A stretch of DNA of 16,634 nt from Paludibacteraceae bacterium (GCA_023227695.1 JALNVE010000033.1:1-16634), one strand, 5' to 3'. Shown: positions 8,582-16,381, numbered from the stretch's first letter. Made by a program: numbers and translations. Notes: a model not told the origin generated them from the sequence alone.

Positions 8582-9401
8582 CTTTTCGCAGATTATTATA
8601 GGCTTCGTTAACCGAACGGAATTTAGAAGCAGCTAACAAACGATCTGATTCAGTAGCACCATTCATCTGCTTGTCAGGATGATACCGCATTGCCAGACGA
8701 CGATAAGCCCGTTTAATTTCGTCTTTCGAAGCAGAAGGCGTCAACTCTAACGTTATATATGACTGTGAAAGCGTATGGATAAAAAGATTTCGTCCGTATT
8801 TCGACTGGTTCTGCTGTGGATCAGAAACGCCATGTTTTTGCTCCAACAGTGAGATATCATGCTTATCTAGCAATAAAAAACGAGCAACATTCCTGAGCAA
8901 GAGAATCTCCTGACTAGAGACATTTGCATCAGAAAAAACAATTTTGAATAACATCGTCAACAGCTCATACCTTGCCTTATAGGTAAACCTAGCACGCAGA
9001 ATGTCCAGGCAACATTTGCGGTAATCTTTTGTTTGATTAGATTTCAGATTCGAAAATAGAAGGCCCTGCATGTATTTACTTTTGCTCGAATTCATGGAAT
9101 ATTGGAGAGCCTCAACATATCTGTATTTTTCTTCAAAATAATCATTGGCAATTTTTCTTTTCTCATCCGTCACAACACCGTTGCCTTTAATGACAATTGA
9201 AAACAAAAGTGGGATAGAATCAATAGCCAGCATAATCACTTTAGAGTCATAAAAGTCGTCAGCTATCAGACTTTCAGCCTTTCTTCTCTGCTCGTCGTTC
9301 TGCATCTTGTTCCGCTCATTCTTCTGACTGATATAAAACAAAACACCAAACAATAAAAAGAGAGCTACGTACAATATGAAAAATATTACGAACTCTGCCA
9401 T
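8565..9401 (-). CDS. DjlA-like membrane co-chaperone: TerB-like middle and C-terminal J domain
   Basis: A 278-residue J-domain protein expected to stimulate a DnaK partner at the inner membrane. One N-terminal span (about 5-24) is followed by a charged linker. A helical middle (about 50-190, with KIVFSDANVSSQEILLLRNVARFL) resembles the TerB-like domain of DjlA proteins, with an acidic turn of the type seen in that family. The J domain is C-terminal (about 214-276): helix II KDEIKRAYRRLAMRY, the essential H241-P-D, and helix III SKFRSVNEAYNNLRK. All key J features are present, so it should be active. A terminator follows directly. A second, broken J domain with the same helix III signature lies upstream at 10486-10668, which makes a duplication likely. 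E. coli DjlA has the same order; orthology is not proven, hence no symbol. Confidence 0.87.
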   Translation of the reverse strand: MAEFVIFFILYVALFLLFGVLFYISQKNERNKMQNDEQRRKAESLIADDFYDSKVIMLAIDSIPLLFSIVIKGNGVVTDEKRKIANDYFEEKYRYVEALQYSMNSSKSKYMQGLLFSNLKSNQTKDYRKCCLDILRARFTYKARYELLTMLFKIVFSDANVSSQEILLLRNVARFLLLDKHDISLLEQKHGVSDPQQNQSKYGRNLFIHTLSQSYITLELTPSASKDEIKRAYRRLAMRYHPDKQMNGATESDRLLAASKFRSVNEAYNNLRKERNIL

Positions 9402-9730
9402 GGTCTTACTATTGATTTTTGAATTAAAACGTAGAAAACAGTGATAGTATTATAAAAAACCTCCTTAATTACAGCATCAAAAAAGACATTGTTCTTTTTT
9501 GAATGAAAGCTTTTATTCTATTCTAAAAGTTTTTCGATTGTCACATCTTAATTCATCAAACAAAAATGTCGGATGCATAATGACTAAAAACGCAACCAAA
9601 TTTCTTATAGTTGAAATTGATTGTATTTCAAAAGAGACAACCGATGGTTACATCAGACGAAGGCTTGCTTTTAAAGTGACGAAGTAAAAGATGCTCGGTC
9701 AAACGGGAAAAAACAATATAATAAGATATT
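9402..9730. other. 329-bp spacer upstream of the DjlA-like gene
   Basis: No gene I can support. A plus-strand ATG at 9580 opens a short frame to 9687 with no known motif. On the minus strand a frame across about 9556-9700 is broken only by one TGA at 9628-9630 and reads smoothly on both sides (for example VTIGCLF, stop, NTINFNYKKFGCVF). This may be a repeated extragenic element or decayed coding DNA rather than a gene. A lone AAGGAGG (minus strand, 9460-9466) has no start codon within reach and is about 60 bases from the DjlA-like ATG. No clear -7 box was found. Confidence 0.4.
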
Positions 9731-10204
9731 TTATAGATAGCGTCTGACTTTCAATTGATAGTTTTTATAAACCTCGCCAAACCTTTTTACCATAAAAGCT
9801 TCTTCCCCTTTTATAATCAAATGGTAAGTTATTAAACTATATATGCCTAATGCAAACACAAGCCAATGGCATGCATATATAATTGAGGCTATAGTGATTA
9901 GATTAAAACCCACATACATAGGATTTCTGCTGATTTTATAAATTCCATTTGTCTTAAATTCAGTATCATTTGAGGGAATCCCTAAACGTGTTGATTTTCC
10001 TAAATTGACAAGACTGATCATAGTGAAAAGCAAACCAACAAACAAGATAAATCCTGCAATGTAATGACTTAAATAAAATGATTGTTTCTCTATCAATTCG
10101 ATTCCGCATAGAATCAGAAATGAATTGAACCATGTTAGGTATCCAGCTATTTTTCCAGTGAAAAAAATGAATGGATTAATCGTTGCTTTTCCTATCACTT
10201 CCAT
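9731..10204 (-). CDS. Isoprenylcysteine carboxyl methyltransferase-like integral membrane protein
   Basis: A 157-residue membrane protein of the ICMT/PEMT-type methyltransferase superfamily. Hydrophobic spans lie at about 12-35, 46-68 and 98-130. The C-terminal half carries the family's S-adenosylmethionine-site motifs: GIYKISRNPMYVG (87-99) and GEEAFMVKRFGEVYKNY (133-149) ending in an RRYL tail. Bacterial members methylate unknown small or lipid substrates, so no substrate is assigned. It is a small, complete member. It sits alone in an unusually AT-rich patch, with a 282-bp upstream gap to the J-domain remnant and 329 bp downstream, so it is not obviously in an operon. Base composition and the interrupted surroundings suggest it may have been inserted between the two DjlA-related sequences. 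No strong terminator follows, only a weak A/T stem with a T run. Confidence 0.82.
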   Translation of the reverse strand: MEVIGKATINPFIFFTGKIAGYLTWFNSFLILCGIELIEKQSFYLSHYIAGFILFVGLLFTMISLVNLGKSTRLGIPSNDTEFKTNGIYKISRNPMYVGFNLITIASIIYACHWLVFALGIYSLITYHLIIKGEEAFMVKRFGEVYKNYQLKVRRYL

Positions 10205-10485
10205 AAGTTCGATCTCTTGTAATTTAGTTTTTATTTAACGTATGTTTGACAAATATTAAGTCACTAATAATAAAATAAATAGGGATATTTATTTTGTTTT
10301 TTAATAGTCCAAAAAGGAACAAAAAGATATCACTATATTTACCAAGGATAAAATTATTGATATTTTCTATTTGGAAGATAAGTTCTGAAAACTTTTCTAT
10401 CAACAGATACAAAATATATTGGCTTAGCCCATAGCAATCCAAACTCGGTATAACGTCTACTTCCTCATTTTTCAGAACCCGTTTT
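10205..10485. other. Very AT-rich gap between the J-domain remnant and the methyltransferase
   Basis: Apart from the doubtful ORF listed separately, nothing is recognised. A TATGTTTG box is present on the plus strand (10241-10248) but no plus-strand gene follows it. The composition is clearly more AT-rich than the neighbouring ribD. Confidence 0.4.
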
Positions 10486-10529
10486 TTAAACAAAATTGCG
10501 TTGTTTCCGAAGATAGTTATAAGCCTCAT
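10224..10529 (-). CDS. Doubtful 101-codon ORF, hydrophobic, unknown
   Basis: An open frame with an ATG at 10529 in AT-rich DNA. The first 14 codons overlap the J-domain remnant in another frame, which argues against the start. The C-terminal third is rich in I, L and F (for example DIFLFLFGLL and IPIYFIISDLIFV) and could form a membrane hairpin, but AT-rich DNA yields such residues by chance. There is no good ribosome site and no recognised motif. It could be a remnant or a chance ORF; it is listed because 101 codons without a stop is long for this composition. Confidence 0.2.
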   Translation of the reverse strand: MRLITIFGNNAILFKKRVLKNEEVDVIPSLDCYGLSQYILYLLIEKFSELIFQIENINNFILGKYSDIFLFLFGLLKNKINIPIYFIISDLIFVKHTLNKN

Positions 10530-10668
10530 TCACAAAGCGGAATTTGGAGTCTGCATCAGCTTTTTCTTCTGCTGTTGCCTCTGCCGGCTGTTTATCTGGA
10601 TGGTACAACTGGTACAGAAACATCAAACGACGATATGCATGTTTGACATCATCTTTTTCAATTATGCC
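10486..10668 (-). pseudogene. Headless J-domain fragment, remnant of a second DjlA-like gene
   Basis: Sixty codons and a TAA encode most of a J domain: KDDVKHAYRRL (helix II), YHPDK, then SKFRFVNEAYNYLRK (helix III). Helix III and its spacing from HPD match the intact DjlA-like protein at 8565-9401 residue for residue. The frame begins directly after, and in frame with, the ribD stop codon, and has no start codon; helix I and everything before it (membrane anchor, TerB-like part) are missing. A 9-bp tandem duplication inserts three residues just before HPD. It could be made only by reading through the ribD stop or from a non-standard start, so I take it as the 3' end of a deleted gene. A short regulatory peptide is a less likely alternative. 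Confidence 0.75.
10600..10617. repeat. 9-bp imperfect tandem duplication inside the J-domain remnant
   Basis: Two adjacent 9-base units (10600-10608 and 10609-10617) agree at 7 of 9 positions. On the coding strand they give Leu-Tyr-Gln and Leu-Tyr-His. Removing one unit restores exactly the AYRRL-3 residues-YHPDK spacing of the intact paralogue. Confidence 0.7.
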
Positions 10669-11724
10669 TTAATTTCTCATCCACTGAATGACATGACCGC
10701 CGATAAGCTTCTCGGAGACCAACGTGCCGCAAGGTTTTGGAGCCTCAACGCCATCCTTGAGTTTCATTTCGAGAGCTGTCTCTATGCGCATCTCGTCCCA
10801 CAAGCCTGACTCCATGAACGAGTGAAGCAACGCTGCCCCACCCTCCACAATAACAGACTGCACACTCTTCTGGTACAAGGCCGACAAGAGCGCATCGATT
10901 TTCAATGTACGGTTTGGTCCGTCGAACGGAAGAATAACATACTCCACATTCGGAGATTTAACCAAAGGCTCCGTCTCTGTGAAAATCAACGTACGACTGG
11001 CTCCGTCGTAAAGTTTGAAGTTCATTGGAACTTTCAAATCTCGGTCTATCAAGATGCGGATAGGATTACGACAACCATCCCAGTTGCGGGCGGTCAATGA
11101 CGGATTGTCCAACAATGCCGTATTGGTAGCCACCATGATACCAGCCTCCTCCGAACGAAGTTTATGCTGCATGATGGAAGTGATGCCATTGGAAATAACG
11201 ATTGGCGGTTGAGCGGCAGACTCACGCTTAACATCCATGAAGCCATCAGCACTCTGAGCCCATTTTAAAATTATGTACGGACGCTTCTGCGTGTGGAAAG
11301 TGAAGAAACGACGGTTCAGATTCCAACCCTCCTTCTCCAACACACCCGTCGTGACCTTGATGCCATGGGCACGCAACATCTGGATGCCTCGTCCGCTCAC
11401 CTCCGGAAACGGATCGGAATTGGCCACAACAACCTCCGGAATATCTTTTTCAATGATCAACTTAGCGCAAGGAGGAGTCTTTCCGTAATGAGAACAAGGC
11501 TCCAAGTTGACGTACAACGTAGCCCTATTCAACAGTTCCGGCTTAGAGACGGAAGCGATGGCATTCACCTCGGCATGAGCCTCTCCACATTTACGGTGAT
11601 AACCCTCACCGATTATCCTATCATCAAAGACCAAAACAGCACCAACCATTGGATTAGGAGCCACATTGCCTATTCCGCACTTGGCGAGGTCGAAGCAACG
11701 CCTCATATACGCTTCGTCTATCAT
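10669..11724 (-). CDS. ribD: Bifunctional riboflavin biosynthesis deaminase/reductase
   Basis: A 351-residue cytoplasmic enzyme for two riboflavin steps: deamination of the diaminohydroxy-phosphoribosylaminopyrimidine and reduction of the resulting uracil's ribosyl side chain. Deaminase domain (about 1-145): APNPMVGAV at 22-30, zinc ligands H50 (HAEVNA, with proton-shuttle E52), C77 (EPCSHYGKTPPC) and C86. Reductase domain (about 147-351): ILKWAQSADGF, the NTALLDNPSLT loop near 201-211, and VEGGAALL at 293-300. Length is typical. The ATG at 11724 has an AGGAG 9 bases upstream, one of the few clear Shine-Dalgarno sites here. It starts 32 bp after the sacsin-like ATPase gene and is probably cotranscribed. 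No FMN riboswitch or other rib genes are seen. The stop is followed at once by the J-domain remnant. Confidence 0.95.
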   Translation of the reverse strand: MIDEAYMRRCFDLAKCGIGNVAPNPMVGAVLVFDDRIIGEGYHRKCGEAHAEVNAIASVSKPELLNRATLYVNLEPCSHYGKTPPCAKLIIEKDIPEVVVANSDPFPEVSGRGIQMLRAHGIKVTTGVLEKEGWNLNRRFFTFHTQKRPYIILKWAQSADGFMDVKRESAAQPPIVISNGITSIMQHKLRSEEAGIMVATNTALLDNPSLTARNWDGCRNPIRILIDRDLKVPMNFKLYDGASRTLIFTETEPLVKSPNVEYVILPFDGPNRTLKIDALLSALYQKSVQSVIVEGGAALLHSFMESGLWDEMRIETALEMKLKDGVEAPKPCGTLVSEKLIGGHVIQWMRN

Positions 11725-11756
11725 TTTCTTAATCTCCTATATTTTATCGACGATGC

Positions 11757-14447
11757 CTAAAATTGAACGTCATCTTTATCTTTTTTCCTTAATTCACTCA
11801 CCTTCTCTTCCAACTGCTCTATGGAAACGCCGCACTCCTCAAAGGCACGGACCAACAGAACGGCACGTCGCTGCTCTGGGTTTAAACCAGTCAAAGAAGA
11901 ATCGCCCGAGATGCCTAAGAAGAAGAGAATATCTGGCGATGAAATGTCGTACATTCCCGAAAGGTTATTGACCGATCCAATAGCCGAAGGTGTCACCAAC
12001 TGGCCGTGCAGATTGAAAATCCAAGGCTCCTTAAAGATGGAGTACCAAGCCGTAGTGTGATGGATTTTCTCCTCCGTGAAGTTCTGCTTTGCCTTCTCAA
12101 CGTAACGGTATTCACCCTCCAACGAGAGTTGGAACATATATGAACTCTGTCGCTGAATCAGTTCAGAGAGCAAATTGAAAAACGCTTTGGAAGATTCCCT
12201 TGTGATATTCTTCAAAAAATCAGAAAATCCTTCTATCTCTTTATCCTTAATAACTTGAGCGCCGTTGTCGTACTGGCGCAAACTCTTAGGCGTCAAATCC
12301 AACTTTTCCAAGATAGACAGTTCCGGATTACGGGATACCATGACCATCTTCAGATTGAAGTTCACGCCCAACGCAGAGGCAAACTTATAAAAAGATTCCC
12401 TCTTTTCAGGAAGGAAAGCCTGCTCAACCACACTCTTATCCAAAAAATGGACATCAGGGACATTCGAGAGGTAGGCCTTCAAATCTGGCGTGTCCACATA
12501 AACATCAGTTGCGGCGCAAAGAGATGGAACACCTCGTTTATCGACCGTAGGGAAGATAGGCACACCGTCAAACAATGCCACAAAGTTATTCTTTCTGTCG
12601 TCCATAAAACTGAACGAAGAAAAGCATTCCACAAAGCTGTTCAGGTTTCTGTATATCGTCTCTTTGTCCAAAACATCGACCAAACCATCGCGATATTCGC
12701 CAATGGTGTAGAGTTCAATTTCGGCAAAAAGTCCGGGATGGGTCAAGCCCAATAAAGAGAAGAGTTTCTTGCAACGGGTATCCTCCAGAAGTTCGTGGTG
12801 GACAGAGAGAAACTTATTCTCTATTCCTCCTGAGAGAAACAAAGCAGGAGTTCCATCGAGCTGATAAGGAGCAGCCACACTTCCATCCGAACAGAGAATA
12901 AACTGCTTTGTACGAATCTCAGCCCCCTTCTTCTCAAACAGTTCGTTGTGCGAAACCAGGTAAGCGTAAAATTCCTTGAGCCAGTCAATGTCCTGACATT
13001 TTACAAAATCGCCGTTCAAACTATCAACAATCAGTTCGGGGGTTACGTATGACGAAATCAAACCATTCTCTTGGATATATGAAAGTATATTCTGTAGATG
13101 CGCCTTTAGGTTGGCATCGCCCTCCTTGTACAGAGAGAGAAAACACCAAGCTTTTGTCTGTTCCTCTTGAGACCTCTGCATCTCAGCATATTTTTCGGTA
13201 GAAAAAAGTTCAATCAAAGCCTGTTCAGAAGCAAAACGTGTATGCTTTCTATCCACATAGCGACCATCGTCAGAGAGAAACACCTTCGCCGTGGAGATTT
13301 TCTCCACAAAACGATCGTAGAACGGATAAAACGGATTAACAGGCACATAACCACTCTTCTCTTTCTTAAAGAAGAGGCTACGGTCTATCGGTACTATATC
13401 AAAAAGATTATCGTCAATCAAAGGTGCTTGGTAGTACTCACCAATCTGGCAAAGATACTCAAGCGAATCGGCAGCCAAGCAAGCCAATCTGTCTATCAGA
13501 AAATGGTTCCACTCCTCACCCCGTTTGATACCTTCCCTACTGTCTGTTAACAAGAAGGGGGCATGAACAATCATGTTCAGATCTGTACGCTCTTTAGTGG
13601 AGAAGAAACAGAAGGCATTTTGCTTTCGCTGGGAAATTTGAAGATGGCCTTTCTCGTCAGACAAGAATGCTACAGTTCCCATCTGTACATCATCTTTGAT
13701 ATTGGATAGATTGCGCGAGAAGCTGTGAAGATACTCCACTCCCATCTCGTTGTTGTAGTTCTGACGTCTTATCACAAAAGCATAATTCGTATCACCGAAT
13801 GTACGCGTGATTGTCGACTCCCTGCTGTAATAGCCCACCTGTCCGTCATGACTATCCCACTGAATAGAACTCATGGAGTGAAGAAAAAGCAGAGGCTTGT
13901 TCAGCGACATCAGCGTCTCTAAAATCTCACGGAAAGCAACCTCCGGATTTTTAAAAGGGATGCAAAAAAGCGTCTCACCGCTCTTACGGTCAGAAACGAT
14001 AGGATCTTCCTCTTCGGGAACTATGAAATCAACAATACGAAAAGAGAAGAAATCATCCTCGATATGAGGAGTATCTGTATATTGGAATACCGATTTAAAA
14101 CCTACACCAAACTTACCGATTTTATTGCCGCCATGTTTAGAAGTGGCGCCTATAGAAGTTATGGCATTCAAATGGCCAATATTGGGATCATTCTCTTCCG
14201 TATCTACATCGGAAATGGAGAAATGAAGGGATCCATTATGAATAAAAACAAGTCTGTCAGAAAAAAGATGAATGCGGACGTAAACCGCCGCCGCATCGTC
14301 AGCATTTTGTAGCAATTCATAAATGAAATGGGCTTGGTCTGAGTACTTATCGACCACCATCTTCCAGACCCCCGCCGCAGCTGGGTCCTTCAATTGAGAA
14401 GAGAGCTGACGTCTCTTCGCCTTCAATTTCTGAAACAAATCGGCCAT
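11757..14447 (-). CDS. Large protein with sacsin/Hsp90-like N-terminal ATPase domain
   Basis: An 896-residue protein whose N-terminus is a GHKL/Hsp90-fold ATPase of the sacsin type. The ATG at 14447 is preferred; a TTG two codons earlier is possible. Motifs: ELLQNADDA at 44-52 (Mg/ATP N-box, N48), DRLVFIHNG at 64-72, the lid/G2 box IGKFGVGFKSVF at 110-121, then GETLFCIPF. These are the ATP-binding boxes, so nucleotide binding is well supported. Residues about 250-850 are not recognised; they include many strand-helix alternations and end in a short charged coiled-coil-like tail (EQLEEKVSELRKKDKDD). Sacsin-like ATPases act as chaperone-type or nucleic-acid-linked machines, and several occur near bacterial defence genes, but no nuclease or methylase is next to this one. 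It precedes ribD by 32 bp. Biological role unknown. Confidence 0.8.
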   Translation of the reverse strand: MADLFQKLKAKRRQLSSQLKDPAAAGVWKMVVDKYSDQAHFIYELLQNADDAAAVYVRIHLFSDRLVFIHNGSLHFSISDVDTEENDPNIGHLNAITSIGATSKHGGNKIGKFGVGFKSVFQYTDTPHIEDDFFSFRIVDFIVPEEEDPIVSDRKSGETLFCIPFKNPEVAFREILETLMSLNKPLLFLHSMSSIQWDSHDGQVGYYSRESTITRTFGDTNYAFVIRRQNYNNEMGVEYLHSFSRNLSNIKDDVQMGTVAFLSDEKGHLQISQRKQNAFCFFSTKERTDLNMIVHAPFLLTDSREGIKRGEEWNHFLIDRLACLAADSLEYLCQIGEYYQAPLIDDNLFDIVPIDRSLFFKKEKSGYVPVNPFYPFYDRFVEKISTAKVFLSDDGRYVDRKHTRFASEQALIELFSTEKYAEMQRSQEEQTKAWCFLSLYKEGDANLKAHLQNILSYIQENGLISSYVTPELIVDSLNGDFVKCQDIDWLKEFYAYLVSHNELFEKKGAEIRTKQFILCSDGSVAAPYQLDGTPALFLSGGIENKFLSVHHELLEDTRCKKLFSLLGLTHPGLFAEIELYTIGEYRDGLVDVLDKETIYRNLNSFVECFSSFSFMDDRKNNFVALFDGVPIFPTVDKRGVPSLCAATDVYVDTPDLKAYLSNVPDVHFLDKSVVEQAFLPEKRESFYKFASALGVNFNLKMVMVSRNPELSILEKLDLTPKSLRQYDNGAQVIKDKEIEGFSDFLKNITRESSKAFFNLLSELIQRQSSYMFQLSLEGEYRYVEKAKQNFTEEKIHHTTAWYSIFKEPWIFNLHGQLVTPSAIGSVNNLSGMYDISSPDILFFLGISGDSSLTGLNPEQRRAVLLVRAFEECGVSIEQLEEKVSELRKKDKDDVQF

Positions 14448-14483
14448 AGGCAATTCTATATATCAAATCTCACATTCAAAACA

Positions 14484-14491
14484 CAAACATA
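14484..14491 (-). promoter_or_regulatory. Possible -7 box for the ATPase-ribD unit
   Basis: The minus strand reads TATGTTTG, fitting TAnnTTTG, 36 bases before the ATPase ATG in the 106-bp gap after the LOG gene. No clear -33 TTTG is found at proper spacing. If real, it would separate the ATPase-ribD pair from the waaA-LOG pair. Confidence 0.35.
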
Positions 14492-14553
14492 CCGACACCA
14501 CAAGCTGCGTTACGCTTGCATGTGGCTACTAAAGGGGCCTCCCTATCGGGTGG

Positions 14554-15129
14554 TTACAAAGCAGCGATACCAATTGCCTCATCGCTTTTCCAGATTGGAG
14601 CATGCTCGATAGCAGGGAGAACATCCTCCGCATGTTCCACAACGCTCCATAAACGAAGGTGCTCCTCGCGCATGAAACGTTCATCAACAGCCTTCTTCAT
14701 CATTTCCAAAAAAGGGCCGAAGTAATTATCCACGTTGAGAATCACAATCGGCTTTAGGAAGATGCCCAACTGTTTCCATGTAATGGCCTCCATCAACTCC
14801 TCAAAAGTTCCGACACCACCTGGCAATGCGATGGCTGCATCTACAGACTCAAGCATCTTAGCCTTACGCTCGTGCATGGTCTTGACAACCAACAGCTCCA
14901 CCTCCGGATTATCCCAGCCTTGTTCTACCATAAACTGAGGAATCACGCCTTTAATGACACCATGTCGAGCCACCATGGCTTTCGAGACTTCGCCCATCAG
15001 TCCTACGCTGCCGCCGCCATAGAGACAAGCAACACCCGCATCGGCCAAAGAAGAACCCAAACGGAAAGCTTCCGTCTTGTAGACATCCGCTACCTTCGAA
15101 CTTGATGCACAATAGACACAGACCTTCAT
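14554..15129 (-). CDS. LOG family nucleotide 5'-monophosphate phosphoribohydrolase
   Basis: A 191-residue cytoplasmic Rossmann-like protein of the LOG/TIGR00730 family, members of which release the base from nucleoside 5'-monophosphates (in plants and some bacteria, cytokinin ribotides). The start at 15129 is chosen because MKVCVYCASSS is the family N-terminus; the frame open to 15207 would overlap the Kdo transferase. Key features: CVYCASS at 4-10, YGGGSVGLMG at 37-46, R88 in MHERKAKM, and the signature PGGVGTFEE at 103-111. It lies 10 bp after the Kdo transferase, so it is probably cotranslated with it. The link to lipopolysaccharide synthesis is by position only; the family is often a housekeeping nucleotide-salvage or detoxifying enzyme. 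Lysine decarboxylase annotations of this family are erroneous. Confidence 0.92.
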   Translation of the reverse strand: MKVCVYCASSSKVADVYKTEAFRLGSSLADAGVACLYGGGSVGLMGEVSKAMVARHGVIKGVIPQFMVEQGWDNPEVELLVVKTMHERKAKMLESVDAAIALPGGVGTFEELMEAITWKQLGIFLKPIVILNVDNYFGPFLEMMKKAVDERFMREEHLRLWSVVEHAEDVLPAIEHAPIWKSDEAIGIAAL

Positions 15130-15139
15130 CTTCGAAAAA

Positions 15140-16381
15140 TTAATCTTCCTTTGATCCAAAGATGGCATCCAAAACGATATCGGTTGCACCGCAGTTAGAT
15201 GAGACAAAGTGGTGAGCCACAGAAGAGGTCTCTTCTAAAGTTGTAGAATTTAGATCGTACAAATCATCCACAATAGCCTTGAACTCGCTACCCTCATTAA
15301 TTGGAAACGCAGCTCCGGCCTTCACCATCTCCACAGCCTCTCTGAACTTATGATAATTTGGACCGAAAATAACCGGCATACCATATACGGCAGGTTCCAA
15401 AATATTGTGGATACCTACACCAAAACCACCTCCTATATAAGCTGCCTCTCCATAACGATAGATGGAAGAGAGCAATCCGAAGCAGTCGATAATCAAACAT
15501 TCGGCCTTAGCAGCCTCCTCTTCCGTTGCCTTGGTATAACGAATGCATGGACGGTTTATCTTCGACAGGATGTCCGTAATGTGCGACTCGTGCACCTCAT
15601 GCGGAGCAATCACCATCTTTATATTCTTATGTTCGTTGAAATAAGGCAAGATGAAATCCTCATCCTTAGGCCATGAACTTCCAACCATCAACACTTTTGA
15701 ATCACCCTTGAAAGCCTTCACGATAGGCAACTCCTTCGATGCATTGGCAATGGCCAACACACGGTCGAAACGGGTATCGCCCACGATAGAGACATTCTTT
15801 ATGCCGATGCCAGCCAATAAAATTTTGGAGTTATTATCCTGCACAAACAGATGTTTGAAATTATGCAAGAAGCTACGGTACCAACCGCCATACGACTTAA
15901 AGAAGACTTGAGACTCCCTGAAGATGGCAGAGACGATATAAGTAGGTATCTGCTTTTTGTTCAACTCAGACAAATAGTTACCCCAAAACTCATACTTGAT
16001 GAAGATGGCAATGGATGGGTTCACCAACTTAACGAACTTACGCGCGTTCCATGAAGTATCCATCGGAAGGTAACAGATGATGTCTGCTCCTTCATAATTC
16101 TTACGTACCTCATAACCCGAAGGTGAAAAAAACGTAAGGATTATCTTATACTCCGAATGAGAGCGTTTCAACTTCTCAATGATAGGTCTGCCCTGTTCAA
16201 ACTCTCCCAACGAGGATACATGCATCCAAATAAACTTATCGTTGTATGTAATGCGTGATTTTAGAAACGAAAAAACATCTTTTCTTCCCGACACGAACTT
16301 CGCAGCTTTGTCGTTGAATAATGATGCGATTTTTGCCATCGCATAATAAAGCAATATTCCAAGATTGTACAATAACTTCAT
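15140..16381 (-). CDS. waaA: 3-deoxy-D-manno-octulosonic acid (Kdo) transferase
   Basis: A 413-residue inner-membrane-associated glycosyltransferase (also called kdtA) that adds Kdo from CMP-Kdo to lipid IVA, the first core step of lipopolysaccharide. The ATG at 16381 starts a hydrophobic N-terminal anchor (MKLLYNLGILLYY); a TTG four codons earlier also lies in frame. Seen in order: MHVSSLGEFEQGRP with the probable catalytic base E60, LPMD at 105-108, KYEFWGNYL at 129-137, VGDTRFDRV near 200-208, APHEVHE at 259-265 (Bacteroidetes form of the APR motif), and the CMP-binding region GGGFGVGIHNILEP at 317-330. Length is usual. It starts the likely two-gene unit with the LOG gene. Confidence 0.94.
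   Translation of the reverse strand: MKLLYNLGILLYYAMAKIASLFNDKAAKFVSGRKDVFSFLKSRITYNDKFIWMHVSSLGEFEQGRPIIEKLKRSHSEYKIILTFFSPSGYEVRKNYEGADIICYLPMDTSWNARKFVKLVNPSIAIFIKYEFWGNYLSELNKKQIPTYIVSAIFRESQVFFKSYGGWYRSFLHNFKHLFVQDNNSKILLAGIGIKNVSIVGDTRFDRVLAIANASKELPIVKAFKGDSKVLMVGSSWPKDEDFILPYFNEHKNIKMVIAPHEVHESHITDILSKINRPCIRYTKATEEEAAKAECLIIDCFGLLSSIYRYGEAAYIGGGFGVGIHNILEPAVYGMPVIFGPNYHKFREAVEMVKAGAAFPINEGSEFKAIVDDLYDLNSTTLEETSSVAHHFVSSNCGATDIVLDAIFGSKED

Noticed and set aside
9460..9466. Strong AAGGAGG on the minus strand as a ribosome site
   Set aside because: No ATG, GTG or TTG follows at usable distance, and a stop codon lies between it and the DjlA-like start in that frame.
9700..9733. Terminator after the methyltransferase
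   Set aside because: The only stem is five A/T pairs before the T run, too weak to claim.
10241..10248. Plus-strand TATGTTTG box with a TTG-type partner about 20 bp upstream
   Set aside because: No plus-strand gene follows, only the convergent ends of minus-strand sequence.
11725..11756. FMN riboswitch ahead of ribD
   Set aside because: The gap is only 32 bp, too short for the element.
14451..14453. TTG start for the sacsin-like ATPase
   Set aside because: An ATG lies two codons downstream; neither has a ribosome site, so the ATG is the simpler choice.
15130..15207. Longer start for the LOG gene
   Set aside because: It overlaps the Kdo transferase 3' end; the family N-terminus begins at MKVCVYC.
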